In this document: positions 1-8,394 of the stretch, piece by piece
Position numbering within the stretch: the first letter of the stretch is position 1
How the letters are laid out: every line of letters begins with the position of its first letter
Assembly: GCF_002115725.1 (NCBI RefSeq)
Contig: NZ_JFKD01000006.1
Span: 168,773 to 232,772, forward strand
Direction of reading: 5' to 3'
Length of the DNA stretch: 64,000 bases
Source of the DNA: Marivita cryptomonadis
GTDB taxonomy: Bacteria; Pseudomonadota; Alphaproteobacteria; Rhodobacterales; Rhodobacteraceae
The notes under the pieces: model-generated
Databases searched by the model: none
Seen by the model: the letters and a program-made list of their open reading frames with translations, nothing else
Told to the model about the DNA's origin: nothing
Program-made: the position numbers and the translations under genes

Positions 1-781
1 TGCAAGACCGTGTCGTCATTGCCTCCTCGAACGCCGTGGTGTCCAGCGCCATCAATGCCTCTGCATTTGGGCCTTCCTCCATCCAGACAATAGCCGAAGA
101 CGGGCGCCCCTCCAGATCCGGAAGTGGCACAAAGGTGAACGGCCCACCTGTACGGTGGATCTCTGTCGACACGTTGCCATGCGGAATGGGATGAGTGACG
201 GCAAAGGCCAACGCCTTTTGCCCGAACCGTGTGGTCTGAATGTCGATGCCTGCCGCTTTGCGCATCGGTGAATTGCGCCCGTCCGCTGCAATCACTAGCT
301 TGCAGCGCACCTTGGTGCCATCGCTCAGCCCGACGCGGGCTTCTGCCTCGCGCGTGAAGAGCGACGTGGTGCCGAATCCCGCGCGGAAGGTGACCGTATC
401 AAGCCCGTCCAGATGCGCCACGAATTCACGGCGCAACAGCCAATTTGGAAGATTCCATCCGAAGGGCTGGTCGGAAATGTCGGACGCGTCGAACTCCTTG
501 GTCACGCGGGCCCTCGGCTCTTCGCCACCGGCATCAACGATCCGCATCACCTGCAGGGGCATGGCATGCCCTTCCAGCCGCGCCCAGAGACCGATCTCAT
601 CAAGAAACGCCTGCGCCGGTTGCAGGAATGCCGTTGTCCGCAGGTCCGCACCGTCTGCATCGCGATCTGTGACTGGCGGCGTGGGATCGAGGCACAGCAC
701 CGAATAGCCGTCCGCGCCGAAGGCTGCCGCAGCGGCCAATCCGGCGATACCGCCACCTGATACAACGATGTCATATGTCAT
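1..781 (-). CDS. UbiH/UbiF/COQ6-family FAD-dependent hydroxylase (C-terminus cut by window edge)
   Basis: Predicted flavoprotein monooxygenase that hydroxylates the aromatic ring of a ubiquinone precursor at the inner membrane. About 260 N-terminal residues are inside the window; the family is usually near 400, so the substrate and C-terminal part lies before position 1. The dinucleotide-binding glycine motif (SGGGIAG) sits at residues 8-14, and the second FAD motif (DGRNSPMR) follows about 165 residues in. The start is the ATG at 781, which places the Rossmann strand directly at the N-terminus (MTYDIVV). Which ring position it hydroxylates cannot be told from the sequence. The UbiG-like gene at 36.9 kb is unlinked. 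Confidence 0.85.
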   Translation of the reverse strand, partial: MTYDIVVSGGGIAGLAAAAAFGADGYSVLCLDPTPPVTDRDADGADLRTTAFLQPAQAFLDEIGLWARLEGHAMPLQVMRIVDAGGEEPRARVTKEFDASDISDQPFGWNLPNWLLRREFVAHLDGLDTVTFRAGFGTTSLFTREAEARVGLSDGTKVRCKLVIAADGRNSPMRKAAGIDIQTTRFGQKALAFAVTHPIPHGNVSTEIHRTGGPFTFVPLPDLEGRPSSAIVWMEEGPNAEALMALDTTAFEEAMTTRSC

Positions 782-856
782 GGCTTAGGCCTTTCGGTTC
801 AGGTGCCGCACCCCTTATAGGCAGTGTGCGTCCGATGTGCGATGCGTCAGGGCGCG

Positions 857-1102
857 CTATTTTCCGACTGTGATCAGGATCAGCAGAACCATCACCACTG
901 GCACCATCGCAAGTGCGGTCATGGTCAACGCCACAACGCCCCATGTCTTGACCGCAAGCACCAAAAGGGTAAGCAGCGCGACCAGCAGGTAGTAAATCGT
1001 GTCCGGTCCACCTTCTTTGAGATCGCGGGCAATCCAGCCGATAACCGGGATGGCGTAAAACGGGTTGCGACGGTGCGCGAGTGTAGGTTCCGAAACGGAC
1101 AT
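857..1102 (-). CDS. Small two-helix membrane protein, unknown function
   Basis: An 81-residue protein. The N-terminal ~20 residues are polar, then come a short basic stretch (IARDLKEGG) and two hydrophobic segments that look like transmembrane helices (roughly residues 33-50 and 52-78). The start chosen is the ATG at 1102, preceded by an AGAGGGAT-type ribosome site; the longer frame upstream has none. It lies 75 bp upstream of the UbiH-family gene on the same strand, so co-expression is likely. I do not recognise the family, and no catalytic motif is visible. Confidence 0.7.
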   Translation of the reverse strand: MSVSEPTLAHRRNPFYAIPVIGWIARDLKEGGPDTIYYLLVALLTLLVLAVKTWGVVALTMTALAMVPVVMVLLILITVGK

Positions 1103-1190
1103 CTGAGATCCCTCTTTTGTGTCTGCAAAAGAGATAGGCAGCCGGAGCCGCTGGAAAACTGCCAAATTGCCGCAATGCAGCAAGAACTTG

Positions 1191-1835
1191 TCAGGTCAGC
1201 CGCGCAAGAAACTCGGTCAGGTCGGATGTGTGGTGGTGGATGTGTTCGGCGTCGATCGCGTCCGGGGCCACATGCACCGTGCGCATCCCCATTGCATGTG
1301 GTGCGGCAAGGTTGCGCGGATCATCCTCGAACATCGCGGCGATTTGCGTGTCGGTGCCATCACGCCCGAACACGCGCTCGAACGCACTGCGTTCGGGCTT
1401 GGGTTGGTAATCGGCATGCTCCACGCCATAGACGGCATCGAAGATATCATCCAGCCCGCGCGCTTTCAGCACGTTGCGGGCATAGGGCTCGGACCCATTC
1501 GTATAGACGATCTTGCGTCCCGGCAGATCGCGGATCAGCGATGCCAGATACGGGTCTTCGGACAGGACGGTGAAGTCGATGTCATGCACCTCGTGCAGAT
1601 AGGGTGCCGGGTCCACATCATGTTCGCGCATCAAACCCGCCAACGTGGTGCCATAAGTCTTCCAATACTCGACGCGCAGCGTATTGGCGCGCTCTTTGTC
1701 GACGCCCAGTGAGTCCATGACGAACTTCGTCATCCGCACTTCGATCTGGTCGAACAGGCGAACGGCAGGTGAATACAGGGTGTTATCGAGATCGAACACC
1801 CAATGGCGCACATGTTTGAAAGCGGACTTTACCAT
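1191..1835 (-). CDS. HAD-superfamily pyrimidine 5'-nucleotidase-like hydrolase
   Basis: A cytosolic phosphatase of the HAD superfamily, 214 residues from the ATG at 1835. Motif I is FDLDNTLYSP near the N-terminus, with the nucleophilic Asp and the +2 acid Asp. Motif II is in IVYTNGS, the motif III Lys is in YQPKPE, and motif IV is FEDDPRNL. The combination DLDNTLY plus YQPKP is typical of the SDT1/pyrimidine 5'-nucleotidase group. A longer start at 1871 is possible, but the added residues are not conserved-looking. It is divergent from the GntR gene at 1939. Confidence 0.85.
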   Translation of the reverse strand: MVKSAFKHVRHWVFDLDNTLYSPAVRLFDQIEVRMTKFVMDSLGVDKERANTLRVEYWKTYGTTLAGLMREHDVDPAPYLHEVHDIDFTVLSEDPYLASLIRDLPGRKIVYTNGSEPYARNVLKARGLDDIFDAVYGVEHADYQPKPERSAFERVFGRDGTDTQIAAMFEDDPRNLAAPHAMGMRTVHVAPDAIDAEHIHHHTSDLTEFLARLT

Positions 1836-1938
1836 ACCCCGCAAACTAGGCGTCGCAATCGGGCGCGGCAATGGCTGAACTTGCGTCTTTTGTTCAACCA
1901 GCGCTATCGTGCGAGAACTTGGATAGGGATCACGCGGT

Positions 1939-2589
1939 ATGAAAGATGTGAAGCCTCCTCAGAAGGACGCGTATTCGTCGATCCTCGAGGCGATTGATGT
2001 TGGTGTTTACCGGCCGGGTGACCGGTTGGTGGAAAGTGATCTGGCCGAACGGTTCGGCATGTCGCGGACACCAATCCGCGAGGCGTTGCAACGGCTTGAA
2101 ACGCAATCGCTGCTGACGCGGGACGGGCGGTCTTTGATCGTTGCCTCACTGGACCACAACCAGATGGCAGAGCTTTACGTTGTGCGGACCGAGCTTGAAG
2201 GTTTGGCAGCCCGCCTTGCCGCGCGTCATGCCACCGAGGAAGAGGTGCAGGTGTTGCAGGACATGGTGCATGACGATCGTGCCTTGCTGGACGACCCCTC
2301 TGCCTTGGCGCGGGCGAACCGGCGGTTTCACAAACAAATTCACTTGGCCTCGCACAACCGCTTTCTTGTGCAGCAGCTGGACCTCGTGCATCGATCGATG
2401 GCGCTTATGGCAACCACGTCGCTGGCGGCGCAGGGACGAGGCGAAATAGCACTGGCAGAACATCAGGCGATTGTTGATGCCGTCACCCAGCGCAACGAGG
2501 ACGCGGCCTATAAAGCGCTTCGAGACCATATCTCGGTCGCCTTCGTCACGCGCCTGAAGCTTGATTCCATGGCCAAGGACCAAGGCTAG
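1939..2589 (+). CDS. GntR-family regulator, FadR/FCD subfamily
   Basis: A 216-residue ligand-responsive DNA-binding protein. The winged helix is at the N-terminus, with the characteristic recognition helix region (FGMSRTPIREALQRLE) at about residues 40-55. The rest is an all-helical FCD domain, whose metal/ligand-binding histidines are suggested by FHKQIHLASHN and by EHQAIV. FCD regulators usually sense carboxylates or sugar acids. The neighbours do not reveal a target: a HAD nucleotidase diverges on one side and a glycosyltransferase converges on the other. Its TAG stop is followed immediately by the stop of the convergent glycosyltransferase, with no spacer. Confidence 0.9.
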   Translation: MKDVKPPQKDAYSSILEAIDVGVYRPGDRLVESDLAERFGMSRTPIREALQRLETQSLLTRDGRSLIVASLDHNQMAELYVVRTELEGLAARLAARHATEEEVQVLQDMVHDDRALLDDPSALARANRRFHKQIHLASHNRFLVQQLDLVHRSMALMATTSLAAQGRGEIALAEHQAIVDAVTQRNEDAAYKALRDHISVAFVTRLKLDSMAKDQG

Positions 2590-4392
2590 TCAGCGGATCG
2601 TCTCATGGATATCTCCTCCGGGAACGTCAGGTTCGGACCTGCCGTGCTCGGTTTTGTCCCAGTAGAATGGTTTGAACAGCAGCTCGGACCACGCTTTGTA
2701 AACGGCAAAGACGCCAAGCGGAAAATAGAAGAACATCATCGGCACCCATTGCATGAGCCCTGCATGCTGTGTGCGTCCAACGGCGACAAACCCGGTTAGA
2801 AGCGAAACCAGTTCTCCAAAAAGAAAAAGGGCCAAAAGGCCCTTTGCCCAATCCGCCGGGATCACCTCGAACAATGGGGTCGCGACCCCGAAGCAGACGA
2901 GCCAGAATGACCAGAGTGCTGGGGCCAGTGTGAATTGCAGGATGGTCGCGAGGAAAAAGACCTGAAATCCCAAGAATTTCCGCGCTCCGATGTCTTTCAA
3001 GAGGCGGAAGGGCCGACGCATGTGCACAAGGTAAGTCACGATATACCCTTTCAGCCAGCGTGAGCGTTGCCGAACCCATGGCACGATGCGATTGTTCGCC
3101 TCTTCGCGTGTCACCGTCGGTATCAGGATGGTGCGATACCCAAATCGGTAAAGACGAATGCCCAGATCCGCATCCTCGGTCACGTTATGTGCGTCCCAGC
3201 CACCCACATGTTTGAGCGCCGCGCGCTTGAGATAGACCGTTGTGCCGCCGAGTGGGATCGGCAGCCCAAGCCGTGCAGCACCCGCCAGAACGACACGGAA
3301 CCAGATTGCGTATTCAATGGTGAAACATCGCGCAAGCGCGTTCGACTTGGTGTTGTAGAAGTCCAGAATGCCCTGAACACAGGCGACGTTTGACGGCGCT
3401 TGATGAAACGCCTCGACGACCCGTTCGATCTGATCAATGGCGGGTGCATCTTCGGCATCCAGGACACCGATGATGTCACCGCGTGTGTGCCCAAGCGCGT
3501 AATTCAACGCCCGTGGTTTGGTCGTCAGGTGCCCATCGGGAACGCGCACCACCCGCATCCAACCCGGCAAGGAAATCGACTCGATCATTTGGCGTGTTTT
3601 GGTGTCTTTGGCTTCAAGCACCAACACCACGTCGAGCAGCGATTTGGGGTAAGTGAGCCGCGACAAGCGCAGCACCAATTCATGTGCAATCGCAGCCTCG
3701 CGGAACAAGGGCACAATCAGACTGACCACTGGCTTTTCGGCCATCGGAATCATAACGGGTTTTTCCGCTGGTTTTTGGTAGCCCGCGACAAAGACCGCGA
3801 TCTTGAACCCCAGATTTGCGATCAGATTGACCACAGCGACTGCTGTGATGCCTGCAAAAAAAGCGTTTGGAAACATATAGATAAAGGCAAGGCAGATGCC
3901 GAAAAACAGCGACGCCAAGATGCCGCGCGAAAGGGTCAGCTTGTTGATATCACGGCAGCTATAGTCATCCGGGACTAGCCGCTCGGCGCGATCGGCAAGA
4001 TAATCACCGTGCCGTCCCTCAACGATCCGCAAAAGATCGGCTTCTGCCACATCGGCAAACATGACCGGGCCAATCAGCTTTTCCATGATGTCACGCAACT
4101 GCGTAAGATCCCGCCCGGGTGGGGTCCCCACTAGGATTGCATTGCCGACCCGACCCCAGGGCAACACCCGGTATTCCAGATAAAATTCGGCTGGCAGCAG
4201 CGCGTCGAGTTCGGGATCAGGCGGATAAGTATCCGGGTTGAGCCGCCGCTGATGCGCCGAAAATTGCCATGCTTTTTGTAAGACACGACTAGTGGTTAAG
4301 TCGTTTGAAGTGTCCGATGCGACGTTGTTCCGACGATGCGCGGGCGTTAGCGCAAAGGGTAGATTGCTTCGTGTTTCCGACCTGCCGAACAT
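2590..4392 (-). CDS. Membrane glycosyltransferase family 2 with N-terminal MshEN/GspE-N-like domain (NfrB-like)
   Basis: A 600-residue processive-type GT2. About residues 60-130 resemble the small domain found at the N-terminus of GspE ATPases and of NfrB-type glycosyltransferases. Two transmembrane helices follow (about 155-205), then the cytoplasmic GT-A domain with its acidic residues (D312, D315), the acceptor motif TED (405-407) and QRSRW (442-446, the QxxRW signature of cellulose-synthase-like enzymes). More helices lie after residue 470. It probably polymerises or exports an envelope or extracellular polysaccharide. No other polysaccharide genes are adjacent, so the product is unknown. 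The N-terminal domain may bind a cyclic dinucleotide, as MshEN domains can; I did not identify the ligand residues. Confidence 0.85.
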   Translation of the reverse strand: MFGRSETRSNLPFALTPAHRRNNVASDTSNDLTTSRVLQKAWQFSAHQRRLNPDTYPPDPELDALLPAEFYLEYRVLPWGRVGNAILVGTPPGRDLTQLRDIMEKLIGPVMFADVAEADLLRIVEGRHGDYLADRAERLVPDDYSCRDINKLTLSRGILASLFFGICLAFIYMFPNAFFAGITAVAVVNLIANLGFKIAVFVAGYQKPAEKPVMIPMAEKPVVSLIVPLFREAAIAHELVLRLSRLTYPKSLLDVVLVLEAKDTKTRQMIESISLPGWMRVVRVPDGHLTTKPRALNYALGHTRGDIIGVLDAEDAPAIDQIERVVEAFHQAPSNVACVQGILDFYNTKSNALARCFTIEYAIWFRVVLAGAARLGLPIPLGGTTVYLKRAALKHVGGWDAHNVTEDADLGIRLYRFGYRTILIPTVTREEANNRIVPWVRQRSRWLKGYIVTYLVHMRRPFRLLKDIGARKFLGFQVFFLATILQFTLAPALWSFWLVCFGVATPLFEVIPADWAKGLLALFLFGELVSLLTGFVAVGRTQHAGLMQWVPMMFFYFPLGVFAVYKAWSELLFKPFYWDKTEHGRSEPDVPGGDIHETIR

Positions 4393-4457
4393 ATGCCCCC
4401 CGGACTGATCCGGGAGTCAGATAATCTGCAAACGGTTAAGCGGTGGTTAATGCCCGC

Positions 4458-5627
4458 TTAGGCGCTGACGGTCTTCCGAGCGGCCATCGAGTCAGCAAAG
4501 CGTTCGAAAAGGTAGAAGCTGTCCTGCGGGCCGGGGCTGGCTTCGGGGTGCTGCTGCACCGAGAAAACCGGCCGTTCGGCCATGCGGATGCCGCAGTTCG
4601 ATCCGTCAAACAAAGACACATGGGTTTCCAGAACACCTGTGGGCAAGGTCTGGCTGTCCACCGCAAAGCCGTGGTTCATTGACGTGATCTCGACCTTGCC
4701 GGTCTCCGTGTCCTTGACCGGGTGGTTCGCGCCGTGGTGGCCGTGGTTCATCTTGACCGTCTTTGCCCCCAGCGCCAGCGCCAGCATCTGGTGGCCAAGG
4801 CAAATGCCGAACATCGGCAAATCGGTGTCGTTAAGGATCTTCCGGATCATCGGAACGGCGTATTTGCCAGTCGCCGCCGGATCACCGGGACCGTTCGAGA
4901 GAAAAACGCCATCGGGATTGTGTGCAAGCACGTCTTCTGCCGTCGCCGTTGCAGGCAGGACGGTCACGTCACAGCCCGCGCTTGCCAGGCAGCGCAGGAT
5001 GTTGCGCTTTGCGCCATAGTCGATGGCAACGACCTTGTGCTTGGGGGCGGTTTGACGGGAGTAACCTTCAGGCCAGGCCCACCGCATCTCGTCCCAGCGA
5101 TAGGATTGCGCGCAGGTGACGTCTTTGGCCAAATCCAGACCTTCGAGACCGGGGAACGCGCGTGCCTTTTCGACCAGCGCGGCAATGTCAAACTTACCTT
5201 CGGGATTGTGCTCCAATGCCACATGCGGCGCGCCAAGCTGCCGGATCGCGCGGGTCAGGCGGCGGGTGTCGATGCCGCCGATGGCAATCCGCCCGCGGGC
5301 CGCAAGCCACTCACTCAGTTCCTGCACAGCGCGCCAGCTCGAGCTTTGCGTCGGCATCCACTTGACGACCATGCCCTCAGCCACAGGATCGGCGGTTTCA
5401 TCATCGTCCGGGTTCACACCCACATTGCCGATATGCGGGAAGGTGAATGTTACGATCTGGCCTGCATACGACGGGTCGGTCATGATTTCCTGATAACCGG
5501 TCATCGCGGTGTTGAAGCACAACTCCGCCACCGATGTGCCGGTTGCGCCAAAGCCCTGACCGTAGAAAATCGTGCCATCCGCAAGGGCAAGGCAGGCGGT
5601 CGGTGTGTCGTTGGAAAGCTGGGACAT
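4458..5627 (-). CDS. carA: Carbamoyl-phosphate synthase small (glutaminase) subunit
   Basis: This subunit hydrolyses glutamine and channels ammonia to CarB for carbamoyl phosphate, feeding pyrimidine and arginine synthesis. The protein is 389 residues, the normal length. The N-terminal CPSase domain contains FNTAMTGYQEI. The class I amidotransferase domain has its nucleophilic Cys276 in GICLGHQ and the His-Glu pair in QHPEASPG. The start is the ATG at 5627 with a GGAG ribosome site; an upstream ATG at 5687 would add 20 unconserved residues. carB is not in the window. It is divergent from the YqeY-family gene. Confidence 0.97.
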   Translation of the reverse strand: MSQLSNDTPTACLALADGTIFYGQGFGATGTSVAELCFNTAMTGYQEIMTDPSYAGQIVTFTFPHIGNVGVNPDDDETADPVAEGMVVKWMPTQSSSWRAVQELSEWLAARGRIAIGGIDTRRLTRAIRQLGAPHVALEHNPEGKFDIAALVEKARAFPGLEGLDLAKDVTCAQSYRWDEMRWAWPEGYSRQTAPKHKVVAIDYGAKRNILRCLASAGCDVTVLPATATAEDVLAHNPDGVFLSNGPGDPAATGKYAVPMIRKILNDTDLPMFGICLGHQMLALALGAKTVKMNHGHHGANHPVKDTETGKVEITSMNHGFAVDSQTLPTGVLETHVSLFDGSNCGIRMAERPVFSVQQHPEASPGPQDSFYLFERFADSMAARKTVSA

Positions 5628-5806
5628 GGCGCGACTCCGCAGAGGTAAAATCTCGCGGAACCTAAGGCTGCGCCGCCTTGTGGTCAAGGGAAGTCGGAAA
5701 ATGTGATATCTATATTTTTCAATGACTTAACGCAAGTGCTGGGTGCTTGCTTCTGAATGTGTCCTCGCTTAATGTGCGCGCTCGTTCAACCATGGGATAG
5801 GAATTC

Positions 5807-6271
5807 ATGGACCTTCGGACCCGGCTCAACACGTCTATCAAACAGGCGATGCGCGACAAGGACAGTGCACGGCTTTCGACCCTCCGACTGATCAACGCGG
5901 CGATCAAGGATCGTGACATCGCGGCGCGCGGGGAAGGCAATGACGACGGGGTGGGGGACGACGAAGTCCTTGGCATCCTTGGTAAAATGGTCAAGCAACG
6001 CAAAGACACCGCCAAAACCTATGAAGAGGGTGGGCGGCTTGATCTGGCGGAACGCGAGCTGTCGGAAATCGGCGTGATCGAAGAGTTCCTGCCGCGCAAG
6101 CTTTCGGACGATGAGGTTGCCGCCGCTGTGGATGCCGCCGTGGCCGAAACTGGCGCTTCTTCGATCCGTGACATGGGGCGCGTCATGGGGGCACTCAAGG
6201 GCAAGTATACCGGGCAAATGGATTTCGGTGCGGTGGGCGGCATGGTCAAGGATCGGCTCTCCAACATCTGA
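5807..6271 (+). CDS. GatB/YqeY domain protein
   Basis: A 154-residue, mostly helical cytosolic protein of the YqeY family, related to the tRNA-binding tail domain of GatB. It begins MDLRTRLNTSIKQAMRDKD, matching the family N-terminus. The conserved core is IGVIEEFLPRKLSDDEV. The start is supported by AGGAATTC just before the ATG. carA, divergent upstream, is a common neighbour of YqeY genes in Rhodobacteraceae. The molecular role is unproven; the family is thought to act on or near tRNA amidation. Confidence 0.93.
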   Translation: MDLRTRLNTSIKQAMRDKDSARLSTLRLINAAIKDRDIAARGEGNDDGVGDDEVLGILGKMVKQRKDTAKTYEEGGRLDLAERELSEIGVIEEFLPRKLSDDEVAAAVDAAVAETGASSIRDMGRVMGALKGKYTGQMDFGAVGGMVKDRLSNI

Positions 6272-6342
6272 ACGGTCGATCGGGGCGCGTTTTCGGTCAA
6301 CGGATACGGGACGATGCACCGACGCATCGTCGACGGCCCCTG

Positions 6343-7239
6343 TCAGACCGTAAAGTCTGACCTGATCGCGGCCAAGATACCGGGGGCGTCAATCCGGTTA
6401 TTCTGCACAAAGCGTGTCTTGTAACCGACCCGCCCGCGCCGCGCGCCGAAGTTCTCTCCGTGGTTCAGCATGTAGAGGACAGACGGCTTTGACAGCGGTG
6501 TCAGGTCTTGTCCGGCTAGTTTTGCCAGATATGGAAACATCCGGTGTTCGTGTTGGGTTATCTCGGACATGAAGGTGGTTGAGGTCGGATTGGAAGGATC
6601 GTGATAGACCGCCGCGCAACTGCCGCAGAGCTTCCAGAATGGCTTGCGCAACGGAGTGATCCAACTGGGCCTGTCCGCCAGTCCGATATCACCTGTCGAC
6701 ACGTCCATCACATAACCCGATTGCACCAGATACCCACCACGCTCTTGCCGGCTGAGCATCTCTTTCACCGTGCCTTGGCGCAAGAGGTCGTCCGCGTCAA
6801 AGGACATCGCGTAACCCGGCGCCGACGCCAGATCAGGCAGCGCCTCGCAGAGCACACGCAGCTTGCGCCACTTGTCATTTCCGGGTGTTGGGTCTGTGAA
6901 GGGCAAGTAGGTGATGCGTGGATCGTCAGGCAGGTCAGGGGCGGATTGGCAGCAGACCGCAGCGCGCCATGACGGTTCATCCTGTCCCACAAAACCCTCC
7001 AGCGTCGTTCTGAGCCGCGCCACAACCGCATCCCAGTCGCCCACATGATCTGGCCCAACCATTGGCAGCAGGAACGTCACCTGCTGCGCAGTTGCTCCTT
7101 TCGGACCGGTCGCACGCAAGGCAAGTGCCGCGCGTTCAGAGGCGACCATATCCGCCGTGGGATCCGTCCGCCCAAACAGTGTCGTGCGCAGCAAATGGCG
7201 CGTGCGGGTGAGTTTCGGGACGGCGGGAACCTGTGCCAT
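6343..7239 (-). CDS. Putative GT-A-fold glycosyltransferase
   Basis: A 298-residue soluble protein. About residues 55-165 look like a nucleotide-sugar-binding GT-A half (TFLLPMVGPDHVGDW, then AYAMSFDADDLL-type acidic loop at roughly 145-155, a DxDD motif expected to hold the metal). The second half contains MSEITQHEHRMFPYLA and ends in a basic stretch. No signal peptide or helix is visible, so it acts in the cytoplasm on an unknown acceptor. It follows the DUF2244 gene by 11 bp on the same strand, so it is probably at the end of that transcript. The family assignment rests on the acidic motif and overall layout only. Confidence 0.6.
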   Translation of the reverse strand: MAQVPAVPKLTRTRHLLRTTLFGRTDPTADMVASERAALALRATGPKGATAQQVTFLLPMVGPDHVGDWDAVVARLRTTLEGFVGQDEPSWRAAVCCQSAPDLPDDPRITYLPFTDPTPGNDKWRKLRVLCEALPDLASAPGYAMSFDADDLLRQGTVKEMLSRQERGGYLVQSGYVMDVSTGDIGLADRPSWITPLRKPFWKLCGSCAAVYHDPSNPTSTTFMSEITQHEHRMFPYLAKLAGQDLTPLSKPSVLYMLNHGENFGARRGRVGYKTRFVQNNRIDAPGILAAIRSDFTV

Positions 7240-7250
7240 GAAGCCTCGGG

Positions 7251-7742
7251 TCAGGGGGTGGCGATGCGGCGAACCTTCTCACTCAGCTCCGCGTATAGCT
7301 CTTTGCGTTCGTCTTCGCTCAGAAACGCGCCGATCTCAACCTCTCTTCCGGCACCGGACAGCGTCACGTAGTGCGGAACCGGTCCGCCTTTCTGGTGCAT
7401 GTTCACTTGCGTCCAGTAGGGGTTGCAATGCCACTCCTGCGGCGCGCCCTTTGGCGATTGCCGTGTCAGATGCAGGTCGTCTGGGGTGAGGGTCAGAACC
7501 TCCATGATCTGCAAATCCCTTTCGTTCCGACGCAGCGCGTACCACATCGCGCCAAGCGCCAGCAGCATGAAGGGCAGGATGCCCCAGAGCAGTACAGTGC
7601 CGATCAGCCCATAAAGCGGGATTGTCGAAAGGGTGAAGATGCCAAGGATCGTTGCCGCAAACCCATGCGCGGGCAGCGATTGATGTGGCCAGAGGCGCAG
7701 TTCCTGATTGTCCTGAGAGGTGTCGGTCCAAGTGTAGGGCAT
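7251..7742 (-). CDS. DUF2244 membrane protein
   Basis: A 163-residue protein with two close transmembrane helices (about residues 28-70), followed by a cytoplasmic domain rich in beta strands. The segment WHCNPYWTQVNMHQKGGPVPHYVTL is typical of DUF2244. Genes of this family are commonly found beside cytochrome oxidase genes in alphaproteobacteria, and ctaD lies just upstream here. In this window a ccdAB pair sits between them, 9 bp before this start. The function is unknown; a role in oxidase assembly is only a context guess. Confidence 0.85.
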   Translation of the reverse strand: MPYTWTDTSQDNQELRLWPHQSLPAHGFAATILGIFTLSTIPLYGLIGTVLLWGILPFMLLALGAMWYALRRNERDLQIMEVLTLTPDDLHLTRQSPKGAPQEWHCNPYWTQVNMHQKGGPVPHYVTLSGAGREVEIGAFLSEDERKELYAELSEKVRRIATP

Positions 7743-7751
7743 GGGTGTCGG

Positions 7752-8051
7752 TCAGTATCCTGTCAAAAGCATATCGCAGGCGCGGATGATGTCGTCGCGC
7801 TGATGCGCGGCCGATCCAATATGCGTCTCGAGCTGCGGAAGGGTGAGGGTCGCAAGTTGCAGAAGGTTCAATCGCAGCGCCAGATCACCCACGACAATAC
7901 GTGGTGAAAGCCGATCAATGGGCGTGTGCGACCAGTCCTCTGGCACCAGCCGTGACACCACTCTTGTGTTGGCATCAGCGAGCAGGTCTGATTGGAGAAC
8001 CAGCACATGGCTGCCGCTGTCGGTGCGAAAAACGTCAAATTGCTGAGCCAT
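7752..8051 (-). CDS. ccdB: CcdB-family toxin (DNA gyrase inhibitor)
   Basis: A 99-residue protein matching CcdB length and fold order: QFDVFR at the start, LVLQSDLL, SRLVP, the PRIVVGD strand, and a final helix with DDIIRACDMLL. CcdB toxins trap gyrase on DNA. The E. coli toxin ends in Trp-Gly-Ile, and Trp99 is needed for gyrase poisoning; this protein ends Thr-Gly-Tyr. Activity therefore cannot be assumed, although other natural homologues also lack the Trp. The start is 3 bp after the stop of ccdA, the usual antitoxin-first arrangement. Confidence 0.88.
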   Translation of the reverse strand: MAQQFDVFRTDSGSHVLVLQSDLLADANTRVVSRLVPEDWSHTPIDRLSPRIVVGDLALRLNLLQLATLTLPQLETHIGSAAHQRDDIIRACDMLLTGY

Positions 8052-8054
8052 GTC

Positions 8055-8276
8055 TTACCACTGGCGATACTTGTCGAGGGGCAGGCCCTCTTCTTCAACG
8101 CGCCGGTTATACGCCTCGAACGCAGCTTTGTTGTCTTCTTTCCACCGCGCTGCCTCGGCACGGCGGACATCCTGTTCGATCCCGGCCTCGGCCGCGCGCG
8201 AAATGTTGACGCCAACAGCCTTGGCGCGGGCGATCAGGTCGGCATCAAGACTGAGGCTGGTGGATTTGCGTGGCAT
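8055..8276 (-). CDS. ccdA: CcdA-family antitoxin
   Basis: A 73-residue antitoxin. The N-terminal half (MPRKSTSLSLDADLIARAKAVGVNISRAAEAG) is a ribbon-helix-helix DNA-binding domain. The C-terminal part (AFEAYNRRVEEEGLPLDKYRQW) matches the toxin-wrapping tail of CcdA. The start is the ATG at 8276 with an AGGAGA site; the frame continues upstream to 8345, but the RHH strand begins here. It should repress its own promoter together with CcdB; the dyad at 8310-8337 is the likely operator. Confidence 0.9.
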   Translation of the reverse strand: MPRKSTSLSLDADLIARAKAVGVNISRAAEAGIEQDVRRAEAARWKEDNKAAFEAYNRRVEEEGLPLDKYRQW

Positions 8277-8309
8277 GGGGCTGTCTCCTACATCCGCAGG
8301 CATACCGCA

Positions 8310-8337
8310 AAACCTACCCGCAAACAACGGTAGGTTT
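8310..8337 (-). promoter_or_regulatory. Dyad upstream of ccdA, probable CcdAB operator
   Basis: Perfect 9-bp inverted repeat: AAACCTACC (8310-8318), a 10-bp spacer, and GGTAGGTTT (8329-8337). The half-site centres are 19 bp apart, close to two helical turns, which suits cooperative RHH binding. It lies 34-61 bp upstream of the ccdA start, in the expected promoter region. The arms are too AT-balanced and lack a T tract, so it is a poor terminator candidate. Confidence 0.6.
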
Positions 8338-8343
8338 GATGGC

Positions 8344-8374
8344 AAAAGGCCCCGGCGTTTCCACCGGGGCCCTT
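8344..8374 (-). terminator. Rho-independent terminator of ctaD
   Basis: Read on the minus strand: GGCCCCGG, an 8-nt loop, CCGGGGCC, then TTTT (8347-8344). It begins 21 bp after the ctaD stop and separates ctaD from the ccdAB promoter. Confidence 0.8.
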
Positions 8375-8394
8375 CGTTTCAGCTCATACACAGT

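Noticed and set aside
4437..4460. TAAGCGG...CCGCTTA as carA terminator
   Set aside because: The 7-bp stem overlaps the stop codon, has a 10-nt loop and no T tract.
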